Below, one piece after another: positions 26,066-35,242 of a DNA stretch of 64,000 nucleotides. The translations under genes were made by a program, and so were the position numbers. Origin of the DNA: Companilactobacillus crustorum JCM 15951 (GTDB lineage: Bacteria; Bacillota; Bacilli; Lactobacillales; Lactobacillaceae); NCBI RefSeq assembly GCF_001434585.1, contig NZ_AZDB01000004.1, positions 1 through 64,000 on the forward strand. The letters are read 5' to 3'. The notes beneath the pieces were generated by a model. The model had not been told where the DNA came from and made no database searches. It saw only the letters and a list, made by a program, of their open reading frames with translations. Positions within the stretch are counted from its first letter, which is position 1, and every line of letters begins with the position of its first letter.

Positions 26066-26308
26066 ATGAACGAACAAGAAAAATTGCTCAAAAAAATTAA
26101 CGAATTAGCTCATAAAGCCAAAGATGGCACAATTACTAAGGAAGAGGAAGATCAACAAGCAGAGCTGCGTAAAGAATTCTTGAAGAACTTCCGTGAGAGT
26201 TTTAGATCACAAATAGAGATGACTAAAGTTTTTGATAAGAACGGAAAAGAAGTAACTCCCGAAAAAGTACGAGAAATTCAACGTAAAAAGGGATTACGTG
26301 ACGATTAG
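26066..26308 (+). CDS. DUF896 / UPF0291 protein (YnzC-like)
   Basis: The 80-residue, highly charged helical protein matches YnzC: INELAHKAKDGTITKEEEDQQAELRKEFLKNFRES forms a helical hairpin, and an FDKNGKEVTPEKVREIQRKKG tail follows. In B. subtilis ynzC belongs to the SOS-induced yneA-yneB-ynzC operon divergent from lexA. Here it directly faces lexA across an SOS box, so SOS induction is plausible although the division inhibitor yneA and recombinase yneB are absent. Its function is not established. Confidence 0.88.
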   Translation: MNEQEKLLKKINELAHKAKDGTITKEEEDQQAELRKEFLKNFRESFRSQIEMTKVFDKNGKEVTPEKVREIQRKKGLRDD

Positions 26309-26368
26309 TCTTCCAATTACGTGATTTTTTTTGTAATATTAATAGATGTATGGAAAGGGTGAACATAA

Positions 26369-26590
26369 ATGGGAACAACAATAGTCGTTGGTGTTTTAGC
26401 TTTATTAGTTGGTTTAGTCGGCGGTTTCTTTGCTGCTAGATGGTATATGAAGAAATACTTCCAAGATAATCCACCAATCAGTGCTGATATGATCAGACAA
26501 ATGATGGCTCAAATGGGACAAAAACCATCACAAAAGAAACTCAATCAGTTGATGAATACTATGAAGAATTCACAAAAGAATAATAAGTAG
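26369..26590 (+). CDS. UPF0154 small membrane protein (YneF-like)
   Basis: The 73-residue protein has a single N-terminal transmembrane helix (about 4-24, ending GGFFAARWYMKKYF). A cytoplasmic tail follows with NPPISADMIRQMMAQMGQKPSQKKLNQLM, the family's characteristic segment. YneF-type proteins are abundant in Firmicutes and of unknown function. It follows ynzC by 60 bp with its own ribosome site (GGAAAGGGTG) and is closed by a strong terminator. Confidence 0.9.
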   Translation: MGTTIVVGVLALLVGLVGGFFAARWYMKKYFQDNPPISADMIRQMMAQMGQKPSQKKLNQLMNTMKNSQKNNK

Positions 26591-26598
26591 TTTAGTCC

Positions 26599-26644
26599 AA
26601 ATAGGCATTACATATATTTTTATATATGTAATGCCTATTTTTTT
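26599..26644 (+). terminator. Terminator after the YneF-like gene
   Basis: AAATAGGCATTACATATA pairs perfectly with TATATGTAATGCCTATTT and is followed by T residues. Confidence 0.92.
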
Positions 26645-26720
26645 ATGCAAAATTATAAAATGTACGTTAATAGCAAATTTTTTTAGACTTTTTAAGTATT
26701 AAATAAAAAATGTAATCGGT

Positions 26721-26797
26721 AAATACGAACAATAATAAAATAAAAACGAAAAATATGCGCATTTATCATTGAAAGAAATTTGAATACTTGATAAACT
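26721..26797 (+). promoter_or_regulatory. Purine operon promoter with PurBox(es)
   Basis: A promoter TTGAAA (26769-26774), 17 bp, TAAACT (26792-26797) predicts a start near 26804. AAATACGAACAAT at 26721-26733 matches the PurBox consensus AWWWCCGAACWWT with one mismatch. Its central G (26727) is about 77 bp upstream of the start, the position reported for activating PurBoxes in Lactococcus. A weaker copy, AAAAACGAAAAAT, lies at 26742-26754. The layout suggests PurR/PRPP-dependent activation. Confidence 0.6.
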
Positions 26798-26831
26798 TTG
26801 AATACAAAAGAACGAAAGGGTGGAAATGTTA

Positions 26832-27314
26832 ATGTGTGATGTAGCAGTTGTCATGGGATCAATTTCAGATTTAAAGGTTATGCAGAATACGCTAGACGTC
26901 TTAACTGAATTGGGCGTGAGTTATGAGACTAAAGTGGTTTCGGCGCATCGAACACCGCAAGAGATGCTAGATTTTGCTAAAAACGCACAAAAAAAATTTC
27001 AAGTAATAATTGCTGGTGCTGGAGGAGCAGCACATCTGCCAGGTATGATAGCTTCCTCAACTAGTTTGCCGGTTATTGGTGTGCCAGTTCCTTCACGTTA
27101 TTTAAAAGGAATCGATTCTTTACTTTCCATTGTTCAAATGCCCGCAGGAGTTCCTGTAGCAACAGTATCGATTGGAGAAGCCGGTGCTAAAAATGCTGCT
27201 ATTTTAGCAACAAAAATTTGTGCTTTGAAGAATGATTCTTATCGAAAATCATTAAATAATTATGTCAAAGCAATGCATGATACTTCAATTGAGAGTGGTG
27301 AAAAATTTGAATAA
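26832..27314 (+). CDS. purE: N5-carboxyaminoimidazole ribonucleotide mutase PurE
   Basis: PurE converts N5-CAIR to CAIR in purine synthesis. The 160-residue protein has [22 protein letters not shown] with the catalytic His, and [16 protein letters not shown], a class I PurE. The ATG at 26832 is favoured because AGGGTGG ends about eight bases before it; an ATG six bases earlier is almost on top of the site. It is the first gene of an eleven-gene operon and its 3' end overlaps purK by eight bases. Confidence 0.96.
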   Translation: MCDVAVVMGSISDLKVMQNTLDVLTELGVSYETKVVSAHRTPQEMLDFAKNAQKKFQVIIAGAGGAAHLPGMIASSTSLPVIGVPVPSRYLKGIDSLLSIVQMPAGVPVATVSIGEAGAKNAAILATKICALKNDSYRKSLNNYVKAMHDTSIESGEKFE

Positions 27315-28437
27315 AGCGCTATTACCAGGTAAAACAATTGGCATTATTGGTGGTGGTCAATTGGGACAAATGATGTCATTTTCGGCTAAGGAAATGGGTT
27401 ATAAAGTTATTATTTTAGATCCACAAGAAGATTGTCCAGCAGCTCAAGTGTCGGACGGGCAAATTGTAGCTGAATACAACGATCTAGATAAATTGATTGA
27501 ATTAGCAAAAGCTTGCGATGTTTTGACATATGAGTTTGAAAATGTTGATGCCGACGCTATCAATGAGGTTAAAAAATACACTCGAGTACCTCAGGGGATA
27601 AAGGCCTTAAGTGTGACTCAGAATCGAATTTCTGAAAAAGATTTTATTACTGCCAGTGGTTTTCAAGCAGTACCGCATGTAGTAATTGAAAATATCTTTG
27701 AATATCATCGTGGAGTTGAAAAATTGGGAGCCCCAGTAATTTTGAAAACAATTCGAGGCGGCTATGATGGCAAGGGACAAATTTTGATCGAAGATCCCGA
27801 AAATGTTTGTTATGCCGATATCGAGCATTTGCTTATGCAAGGTCCCTGCATGTTAGAAAAGAAAATAGATTTGAAACAAGAAGTTTCAGTGGTTGTTTCT
27901 GCTAATAGCGATGGTCAGAAGTCGATTTTTCCAATTATTGAGAATATTCATCGACACAATATTCTGCATTTAAGTACGTGTCCTGCTGCTATTAGCGAAA
28001 AATCCGAACAACATATTTATCAAGTTGGAAAGACTTTAGCTGAAAAGCTCGAGTTGGTTGGAACAATGTGTATTGAATTTTTCATTTCGACGGATGACGA
28101 AGTGTACGTAAACGAAATCGCTCCGCGACCACATAATTCCGGTCATTTAACTATTGAGGCTTGTAATATTTCTCAATTTGATGCACATATTCGTGGAATT
28201 TGTAATCTGGCTATGCCTGAGATTGAATTACTAAAGCCAGCGGCAATGGTCAATCTCTTAGGTCAACATTTAGAAAATGCCAAGCAAGATTTAATTAATC
28301 ATCCAGAGTGGCATTTTCATGATTATGGTAAGGATGCCGTTAAAGAAAATCGCAAGATGGGTCATATAACAATTCTAAGTACTGATTTAACTGTGACAAA
28401 ACAAAGTATTGAAAATAATTCAATTTGGGATGTGTAA
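27307..28437 (+). CDS. purK: N5-carboxyaminoimidazole ribonucleotide synthase PurK
   Basis: PurK is the ATP-grasp enzyme that carboxylates AIR using bicarbonate, supplying PurE. The protein begins [24 protein letters not shown] and carries [12 protein letters not shown] (ATP-grasp loop), ILEK-type [15 protein letters not shown] and [11 protein letters not shown]. The TTG at 27307 is chosen (GAGAGTGGTG lies just before); a GTG at 27298 is an alternative. The resulting 376 residues are normal. Confidence 0.95.
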   Translation: MNKALLPGKTIGIIGGGQLGQMMSFSAKEMGYKVIILDPQEDCPAAQVSDGQIVAEYNDLDKLIELAKACDVLTYEFENVDADAINEVKKYTRVPQGIKALSVTQNRISEKDFITASGFQAVPHVVIENIFEYHRGVEKLGAPVILKTIRGGYDGKGQILIEDPENVCYADIEHLLMQGPCMLEKKIDLKQEVSVVVSANSDGQKSIFPIIENIHRHNILHLSTCPAAISEKSEQHIYQVGKTLAEKLELVGTMCIEFFISTDDEVYVNEIAPRPHNSGHLTIEACNISQFDAHIRGICNLAMPEIELLKPAAMVNLLGQHLENAKQDLINHPEWHFHDYGKDAVKENRKMGHITILSTDLTVTKQSIENNSIWDV

Positions 28438-28440
28438 ATA

Positions 28441-29148
28441 TTGATAGAAAATAAATTGCTTTATACAGGTAAAGCTAAGAATGTTTATCAAGCAGAAAAC
28501 AATGATGAAGTTTTGATTGTCTACAAAGATCAAGCTACAGCTTTAAATGGTAAGAAAAAAGAAATTTTACCAGGCAAGGGTACATTGGATTGTCAGATTT
28601 CCCAATTAGTTTTTAATTATCTGATTAAAAATGGTATTAAAACGCATTTAGTTAAAAATCTTTCTGATCACGAACAACTAGTAAAGAAAACTCAAGTATT
28701 TCCATTGGAAGTTGTTTTAAGAAATATTACCTCCGGTTCCTTAGTTAAAAAGTTTCAAGTAGAAGCGGGACAAAGACTGGTCGAACCAATCATTGAATTT
28801 TATTACAAGAGCGATGCATTAGATGACCCCTTCATTAATGAATCCCAAATACAGGCATTAAAAATTGCTAACGAAAAAGAACTTGCATATATCAAAAAGA
28901 TGACACTAGAAGTAAATGAACTTTTGAAGCCCTTCTTTGATCAAGCTGGCTTTGATTTAGTTGATTTTAAACTGGAATATGGGCGCTTTAATGATGAGAT
29001 TATTTTGGTAGATGAATTTTCACCTGATAATTGCCGCCTTTGGGATAAAAAAGATCATCATTCAATGGATAAAGATGTTTTCCGAAAGCACGAAGGGGAT
29101 TTAGTTAAGACTTATCAAGCAGTTTTAAAACGACTACAAGACAAATAG
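28441..29148 (+). CDS. purC: SAICAR synthetase PurC
   Basis: PurC joins CAIR and aspartate. The 235-residue protein shows LLYTGKAKNVYQ, the PLEVVLRNITSGSLVKKF signature and LVDEFSPDNCRLWD. It starts with TTG only three bases after the purK stop, with a weak GGGATG ribosome site inside purK, so translation is probably coupled. No purB is present in this window. Confidence 0.95.
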   Translation: MIENKLLYTGKAKNVYQAENNDEVLIVYKDQATALNGKKKEILPGKGTLDCQISQLVFNYLIKNGIKTHLVKNLSDHEQLVKKTQVFPLEVVLRNITSGSLVKKFQVEAGQRLVEPIIEFYYKSDALDDPFINESQIQALKIANEKELAYIKKMTLEVNELLKPFFDQAGFDLVDFKLEYGRFNDEIILVDEFSPDNCRLWDKKDHHSMDKDVFRKHEGDLVKTYQAVLKRLQDK

Positions 29149-29157
29149 GAGAGAATT

Positions 29158-29406
29158 ATGAAATTAGTTAAAGTTTATGTAACTTTGAAGGATTCCGTAC
29201 TAGATGCTCAAGGCGAGGCCATTAAATCAGCTATTAATACCATGGGATACAACCAATTAACTGGTGTTCATATGGGAAAATACTTTGAACTTAATTTTTC
29301 TGAGGATTACGAAAACTTAGAACATGATGTCGATGCCATTTGTGATGAATTACTAGCAAATCCTAATATTGAAACTTATCATTACGAGATCACGGAGGAG
29401 GCATAA
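29158..29406 (+). CDS. purS: Phosphoribosylformylglycinamidine synthase subunit PurS
   Basis: PurS is the small bridging subunit of the three-part Gram-positive FGAM synthase (PurS, PurQ, PurL). The 82-residue protein contains KVYVTLKDSVLDAQGEAIKSAI and the family's Gly-Lys and acidic strands (MGKYFELNF). purQ starts immediately after its stop, and the final codons GGAGGAGGCA provide the purQ ribosome site. Confidence 0.95.
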   Translation: MKLVKVYVTLKDSVLDAQGEAIKSAINTMGYNQLTGVHMGKYFELNFSEDYENLEHDVDAICDELLANPNIETYHYEITEEA

Positions 29407-30078
29407 ATGAAGTTTGCAGTGGTTAACTTTCCGGGTTCTAACTGTGATATGGATCTTTATTACGCAATTAAAAATGGAATTAAGCAAGAAGTTGAACTAG
29501 TTGATTATCGTGCTTTGAGTCTTGAGGGATTCGATGGAGTTTTAATTCCTGGAGGCTTTTCATATGGTGATTATCTTCGAAGTGGAGCGATTGCAGCACA
29601 TGTTCCTATCGTTAAGGAAATAATCCGCTTTGCTGATGAAGGTAAGTTGGTTTTGGGAATCTGCAATGGCTTTCAAATTTTAACTGAATTAGGTCTTTTG
29701 CCGGGAGCTTTGATTCCTAACGAAAAAAGTCGTTTTATCTGTGAAAATGTTGATTTAAAAGTTATTAATAATCAAACAATTTTTACTCGTGATTATCAAG
29801 CAAGTGAAATTATCAATATTCCAGTAGCTCATGGCGAAGGACGCTATTACTGCGACGAAGCAACTTTGATGGAATTAAAACAAAATGATCAAATAGTTTT
29901 TCAATATCAAGAAAATATTAATGGCAGTATCGATCAGATTGCCGGCATTACTAATAAGCAAAAGAATGTTCTGGGAATGATGCCTCACCCCGAACGGGCA
30001 TTAGAAAAGATCCTAGGTTCTGATGATGGCTTGAAGTTGTTCCAATCAATAATTAATTATCAAAGGGTGAATAACTAA
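29407..30078 (+). CDS. purQ: Phosphoribosylformylglycinamidine synthase glutaminase subunit PurQ
   Basis: PurQ hydrolyses glutamine to supply ammonia to PurL. The class I amidotransferase triad is intact: Cys86 in [11 protein letters not shown], with His and Glu in MMPHPERAL near the C-terminus. [10 protein letters not shown] at the start is a PurQ signature. It is 223 residues long. Its stop overlaps the purL start as TAATG, implying coupled production of two subunits of one complex. Confidence 0.97.
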   Translation: MKFAVVNFPGSNCDMDLYYAIKNGIKQEVELVDYRALSLEGFDGVLIPGGFSYGDYLRSGAIAAHVPIVKEIIRFADEGKLVLGICNGFQILTELGLLPGALIPNEKSRFICENVDLKVINNQTIFTRDYQASEIINIPVAHGEGRYYCDEATLMELKQNDQIVFQYQENINGSIDQIAGITNKQKNVLGMMPHPERALEKILGSDDGLKLFQSIINYQRVNN

Positions 30079-32290
30079 TGACTGAACCAACGGCAAAACA
30101 AATAAAAGATCAAAAAATCTATCAACAATGGGGTCTAACTGATTCGGAATATCAACTTATCAGTGATCAAATTCTTAAACGTTTACCTAATTATACTGAA
30201 ACAGGATTGTATTCTGTAATGTGGAGCGAGCATTGTTCTTATAAGAATTCAAAAAAGTCTTGCGAAAAATGCCTAATAAAAGTTCTCGTGTTATCGCAGG
30301 TCCAGGGGAAGATGCTGGAATTTTAGATATTGGCGATAATCAAGCGGTAGTTTTTAAAGCTGAAAGTCACAACCATCCTTCAGCAGTGGAACCTTATCAA
30401 GGTGCAGCCACTGGAGTAGGCGGAATTATTAGAGATATCTTTTCAATGGGAGCTCAACCTATTGCATTGTTAAATAGTTTAAAATTCGGACCTTTAAAAA
30501 ATGGTCAAACTAAACATCTGGTTAATGAAGTGGTTGCGGGTATTGGCGGCTATGGAAATTGCATTGGTTTACCAACTGTTGGTGGCGAAATTAGTTTTGA
30601 AAGTTGTTATGAACATAATCCATTGGTAAATGCTATGTGCGTGGGAATTTTGAATAACACTGATTTTAAGCATGGAACAGCCAGCGGCGATAAGAATCTG
30701 ATTGTTTATGTGGGTGCTAAAACCGGTCGGGATGGTATTCATGGAGCAACTTTTGCTTCAGATGAATTTACGGACACTAATAACAAGCAAAGGTCCGCTG
30801 TCCAAGTTGGGAATCCTTTTATAGAAAAGCTTTTGATGGATGCTTGTGTTGAAATTATTGAAAAGCATTCTGAATGGATTTTAGGAATTCAGGATATGGG
30901 TGCAGCTGGGTTAGTTTCATCTACTGCAGAAATGGCCTCAAAGGCCGGATCAGGTTTAGTTTTGAATCTTGATAAAGTTCCGCAACGTGAAACTGAAATG
31001 ACGGCATATGAAATGATGCTTTCTGAATCTCAAGAGCGAATGGTACTTTGCGTAAAACCAGAATATGTAGAGAACGTTTTAGATTTCTTCCGGAATTTTG
31101 AATTAGATGCAGTGGTAATTGGTCAAGTAACTACCGACAATCGACAATATAAAATTTATCATCACGACGAATTGGTAACAGATATTCCAGTTGATAGTTT
31201 GACTGAAGATGTACCTGAGTATGATCGTCCAGAGAAACAACCACAACGGATGATTGATGATAAAAATTATCATTTTGTGCCTGAAATCACTTCATTAAAA
31301 GATACCTGGATGAAGATGATAACTCGACCTAATATTGCTAGTAAAAAACATTTTTATCAAACCTATGATTCACAAGTCAAAGCTAATACACTGGTTCGTC
31401 CTGGAGGCGATGCAGGGGTAGTTAGAATTCAAGGTACAAAAAAAGCCATTGCTATGACTAATGACAGTAATTCGAAGTATGTTTATTTAAATCCCTTTGT
31501 TGGTGGACAAATTACCGTTATGGAAGCAGCTCGTAATATTGTGGCTAGTGGTGGACTGCCAATTGGTGTAACGGATTGTTTAAATTATGGGAATCCAGAG
31601 AACCCAGAAGCTTTCTGGGAATTGGATAAAAGTGTTGAAGGAATAGCGACAGCTTGTGAAGTGCTTGATACGCCAGTTATTTCAGGAAATGTGTCGCTTT
31701 ATAACGAATATAACGATGTAGCTATTTATCCGAGTCCCATGATAGGGATGGTTGGATTAATTGAAGATATTGAGACATTAACTACAAGTGCTTTTAAAGC
31801 TGCGGATGATTTAATTTATGTAATTGGTCAAACTGCAGATGATTTCAATGGTTCTGAATTACAGATGGAACAACTTGGACAATTAAAAGGTAATTTACGT
31901 GACTTAGATCTTAAGAAGGAAAAATTGCATCTAGACATTGTGCGTCAAGCTATTAATCAAAACTTGTTAGCAAGTTGTCATGATTTGTCAGAAGGTGGAT
32001 TAGCAATCGCTTTGTCCAAATCAGCATTTGAAAATGACCTTGGTTTTACAGTTAAAACTGAATTATCGGCAGCTCAAATGTTTTCCGAAACACAATCACG
32101 CTTTTTGGTATCTGTTAAGCCTGAGAATCAAGGTAGTTTCGAAAAATTAGTTCAGGAAGAGTTTGAATTATTAGGACGAGTGACAAACAATCAACAATTC
32201 ACTGTTACGACTAGAGATACAACGTTTTCATTGGATGAAAAATTAGTTAAAAATGATTGGAAAGAGGCGATTTCGTGCTTAATGATGTAA
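30078..32290 (+). pseudogene. purL: purL, FGAM synthase large subunit, interrupted by a one-base frame change
   Basis: PurL carries out the ATP-dependent amidation of FGAR. The 5' frame covers the start to EHCSYKNSK and stops at 30326. The rest (from [12 protein letters not shown], frame +2 relative to the first) is open to 32290 with intact [29 protein letters not shown] and CHDLSEGG motifs. Joined, the product is about 737 residues, a normal length. The switch occurs in TCAAAAAAGTC (A-run 30251-30256): one extra A would restore the frame. The zero-frame phase is TCA AAA AAG, so A_AAA_AAG is a correctly phased -1 slippery heptamer. A real mutation, a sequencing error and programmed frameshifting or slippage all remain possible. 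Confidence 0.88.
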
Positions 32291-33633
32291 AAAGTTTAAA
32301 CGAAGAATGTGGTGTGTTTGGAGTTTGGGGAGCCGAGAACGCTAATTATTTAACTTATTTAGGGCTTCACAGTCTTCAACACCGAGGTCAAGAAGGAGCT
32401 GGAATTGTTTCAAATGATGGTCAAAAATTAAGAATCTATCGTAATTTAGGATTATTAACTCAAGTTTTTTCAAAGAAAGAGAATCTCAACAGCTTAGTGG
32501 GAAATTCAGCTATTGGACATGTTCGTTATTCGACGGCTGGCGAAAATAAAATCGAAAACGTTCAACCATTACTATTTGATTTTACGGATAGCCAAATTGC
32601 TTTAGCTCATAACGGCAATTTAACTAATGCAGTAACGCTAAAAAAAGAATTAGAAGAAAAAGGACATATTTTTAAGTCTAGTTCTGATTCTGAAGTGTTA
32701 GTTCATTTAATTAAATGTTCCAACGCGCCAACTTTCCATGAAAAGATGATTGAAGCCCTCAATAAAATTCAAGGTGGTTTTGTATATATTTTATTAACTA
32801 AAAATGCAATGATTGTAGCTCTTGATTCGCATGGCTTTCGTCCTTTATCGATTGGTAAGTTAGAAAATGGCGGTTATGTAGTTGCCAGCGAGACCTGTGC
32901 TTTAGATGCTGTCGGAGCTAGCCTGATCAGAAATGTTCAACCAGGAGAATTGATTACAATTAGTAATAAAGGAATGGAAATTGACCATTGGACAACTGAC
33001 ACTAAATTAGCTATTTGTTCAATGGAATTTATCTATTTTGCACGTCCAGATTCAGATATTTTGGGAATTAATGTTCATTCGGCTAGAAAAAGAATGGGAG
33101 CTAATTTAGCCAAAGAGTCGCCAGCACCAGGAGATATCGTCGTAGGGGTACCTAATTCGTCATTGTCGGCAGCTAGTGGATATGCTGAAGCTAGTGGGTT
33201 GCCTTATGAAATGGGCTTAATTAAAAATCAATATATGGGTCGAGAATTTATTCAACCAACAAAAGAGTTGCGAGAGAAGAGCGTTCGACAAAAGTTAGCA
33301 GCAGTTAAAGGCGTAGTCCGTGAAAAACGTGTAATTTTGGTTGATGATTCAATTGTTCGAGGGACTACATGTGCTTATATTGTGCAATTGTTAAAAGATG
33401 CAGGAGCAACTGAAGTCCATTTAAGAATTGCCTCCCCTAGATTTATTGCTGCACATAAGAGCGTGGCAGAAATGAATCAGATGTTTGGTTCAGATTCGTT
33501 GAAATTCTTGAGTGAAGACGGTTTGATTGACGCTATCGGATTGAAAGCAGATGCTCCATATTCGGGCTTGGATATGTCATATTTTAATGGCGATTATCCA
33601 ACTTATCTCTATGACTATGAGTCTAAAAAATAA
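32275..33633 (+). CDS. purF: Amidophosphoribosyltransferase PurF, with an internal gap
   Basis: PurF makes phosphoribosylamine from PRPP and glutamine. From the GTG at 32275 (AGAGG eight bases upstream) an 11-residue propeptide precedes the catalytic Cys12 ([10 protein letters not shown]). [16 protein letters not shown] and the PRPP motif [13 protein letters not shown] are intact. After RIASP (residue 388) the usual segment with the FYGID/YGID motif, about 16 residues, is missing and the chain resumes at [11 protein letters not shown]. The C-terminal CxxC of iron-sulfur PurF enzymes is replaced by GLDMSYF. Activity is therefore uncertain. It overlaps the purL 3' end by 16 bases. Confidence 0.9.
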   Translation: MLNDVKSLNEECGVFGVWGAENANYLTYLGLHSLQHRGQEGAGIVSNDGQKLRIYRNLGLLTQVFSKKENLNSLVGNSAIGHVRYSTAGENKIENVQPLLFDFTDSQIALAHNGNLTNAVTLKKELEEKGHIFKSSSDSEVLVHLIKCSNAPTFHEKMIEALNKIQGGFVYILLTKNAMIVALDSHGFRPLSIGKLENGGYVVASETCALDAVGASLIRNVQPGELITISNKGMEIDHWTTDTKLAICSMEFIYFARPDSDILGINVHSARKRMGANLAKESPAPGDIVVGVPNSSLSAASGYAEASGLPYEMGLIKNQYMGREFIQPTKELREKSVRQKLAAVKGVVREKRVILVDDSIVRGTTCAYIVQLLKDAGATEVHLRIASPRFIAAHKSVAEMNQMFGSDSLKFLSEDGLIDAIGLKADAPYSGLDMSYFNGDYPTYLYDYESKK

Positions 33634-33644
33634 GGAGGAGTAAA

Positions 33645-34667
33645 ATGTCTAATCCCTATCAAGACGCAGGTGTTGATGTTGAATCAGGCTACAAGATCTC
33701 CAAATTTATTAAAAAAAATACGAATGATAACAGTAATATCGGTAATTTCGGAGGTATTTACGAAATTCCTACAGGTTTTAAGCAGCCCGTTTTAGTTTCG
33801 GGAAACGACGGTGTTGGGACTAAGTTATTATTAACAACTGAATTAAAAAAATGGGATACGATTGGGATCGACTGCGTAGCCATGTGTGTTAACGATATTT
33901 TGGCTCAGGGTGCTATTCCACAATATTTTTTGGATTATATTTCAACTGGTAAAACCGACGAAAAAATTGAAGAAATTTTAAAAGGCATCATTGAAGGATG
34001 CCAGCAGGCACAAATCACCTTGGATGGTGGCGAAACAGCTGAGATGCCAGGTGTTTATGAAGCTAAGGATTATGATATTGCTGGCTTTGCTGTGGGTATC
34101 AGTGAAAAAAAAGATCTTTTGAAAAAATCTAATTTGAAAACCGGTGATGTTTTAATTGGCCTAACAAGCAGTGGTTTGCATTCAAATGGTTTCTCACTGG
34201 TTAGAAAAATCTTTTTTGAAGATAATAATTTTACAGTAGAAAGTTATTTGAAAGAGATGCCAGAAAAAAGATTAGGCGAATTGTTGTTAACGCCAACTAA
34301 AATTTATGTGCAAGATATAGTTCCTTTATTAGAACAGCATTTAATTAAGGGGATGTCACACATTACTGGCGGTGGTTTTTATGAAAATATTCCACGAATG
34401 TTACCAGAGAAAGCGGCTGCTGAAATCAACGTTGATATTTGGCCCCAAATGAAAATTTTTGATATTTTACAAAAATATGGTCAGTTGGAATTGGCTGATA
34501 TGTATCATATTTTTAATATGGGAATTGGAATGGTACTGGCAGTTTCACCAGAAGATGAAATAGCAGTATTAGAACAGTTGAATCGTCATGAAACTATTGC
34601 TTATACGATTGGTGAGGTTGTTTCTAATAAAGAGGAAAAGCTGATTTTGAAAGGAGAAAAATTGTGA
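33645..34667 (+). CDS. purM: AIR synthetase PurM
   Basis: PurM cyclises FGAM to AIR using ATP. The 340-residue protein contains VSGNDGVGTKLLL, GIDCVAMCVNDILAQGA, DGGETAEMPGVY, SSGLHSNGFSLVRK and HITGGGFYENIPRMLP, all family motifs. AAGGAGGAG precedes the ATG. Its stop overlaps the purN GTG start as GTGA. Confidence 0.97.
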   Translation: MSNPYQDAGVDVESGYKISKFIKKNTNDNSNIGNFGGIYEIPTGFKQPVLVSGNDGVGTKLLLTTELKKWDTIGIDCVAMCVNDILAQGAIPQYFLDYISTGKTDEKIEEILKGIIEGCQQAQITLDGGETAEMPGVYEAKDYDIAGFAVGISEKKDLLKKSNLKTGDVLIGLTSSGLHSNGFSLVRKIFFEDNNFTVESYLKEMPEKRLGELLLTPTKIYVQDIVPLLEQHLIKGMSHITGGGFYENIPRMLPEKAAAEINVDIWPQMKIFDILQKYGQLELADMYHIFNMGIGMVLAVSPEDEIAVLEQLNRHETIAYTIGEVVSNKEEKLILKGEKL

Positions 34668-35242
34668 AAGTAGCGATTTTTGCTTCAGGCAATGGTAGCA
34701 ATTTTGAAGCTATTGCCGGATCAGATGAATTGAAAAAAGCCGGTCTAGAAATTAAATTATTGGTTTGTGATCAACCCAATGCACATGTAATTAAGCGAGC
34801 TGAAAAGTATCAAATTCCGATTTTTATTATTAAATTATCAGACTATTCTAATCGAGGATTATATGAACAAGCGATTATTGAAAAGCTCAGTTCTTTAAAT
34901 TTGGAATATATCTTATTAGCTGGTTACATGCGTGTTGTCACACCAGTGCTTTTGTCGGCTTATCTCGGACGTATTATTAATATCCATCCCTCACTTTTAC
35001 CTAAATATTCAGGTTTGGAAGCTATTGAACGAGCCTATGCAGCCAATGAATCTGTGACAGGAGTAACGATTCATTATATTGATGAAGGGGTCGATACAGG
35101 CCCAGTTATTAAACAGTGTCGTGTAGTTCGATTAACAAATGATACTGAAGCTACCTTAGAAGCCCGGGTTCATCAGACTGAACATCAGATGTATCGGCAA
35201 GTAATTCTTGATCTATTAAATAAAAATAATGGAGATAAATAA
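34664..35242 (+). CDS. purN: Phosphoribosylglycinamide formyltransferase PurN
   Basis: PurN transfers a formyl group from 10-formyl-THF to GAR. The 192-residue protein has [25 protein letters not shown], the catalytic [12 protein letters not shown] (Asn and His) and [13 protein letters not shown] with the catalytic Asp. It starts with GTG, four bases inside purM, after AAAGGAG. The stop overlaps the purH start as TAATG. Confidence 0.97.
   Translation: MKVAIFASGNGSNFEAIAGSDELKKAGLEIKLLVCDQPNAHVIKRAEKYQIPIFIIKLSDYSNRGLYEQAIIEKLSSLNLEYILLAGYMRVVTPVLLSAYLGRIINIHPSLLPKYSGLEAIERAYAANESVTGVTIHYIDEGVDTGPVIKQCRVVRLTNDTEATLEARVHQTEHQMYRQVILDLLNKNNGDK

Noticed and set aside
30078-30326. An independent 82-residue protein at the 5' end of purL
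   Set aside because: Its first 60 residues are the PurL N-terminus (including EHCSYKNS) and the remainder is out-of-frame PurL; it is half of one interrupted gene.
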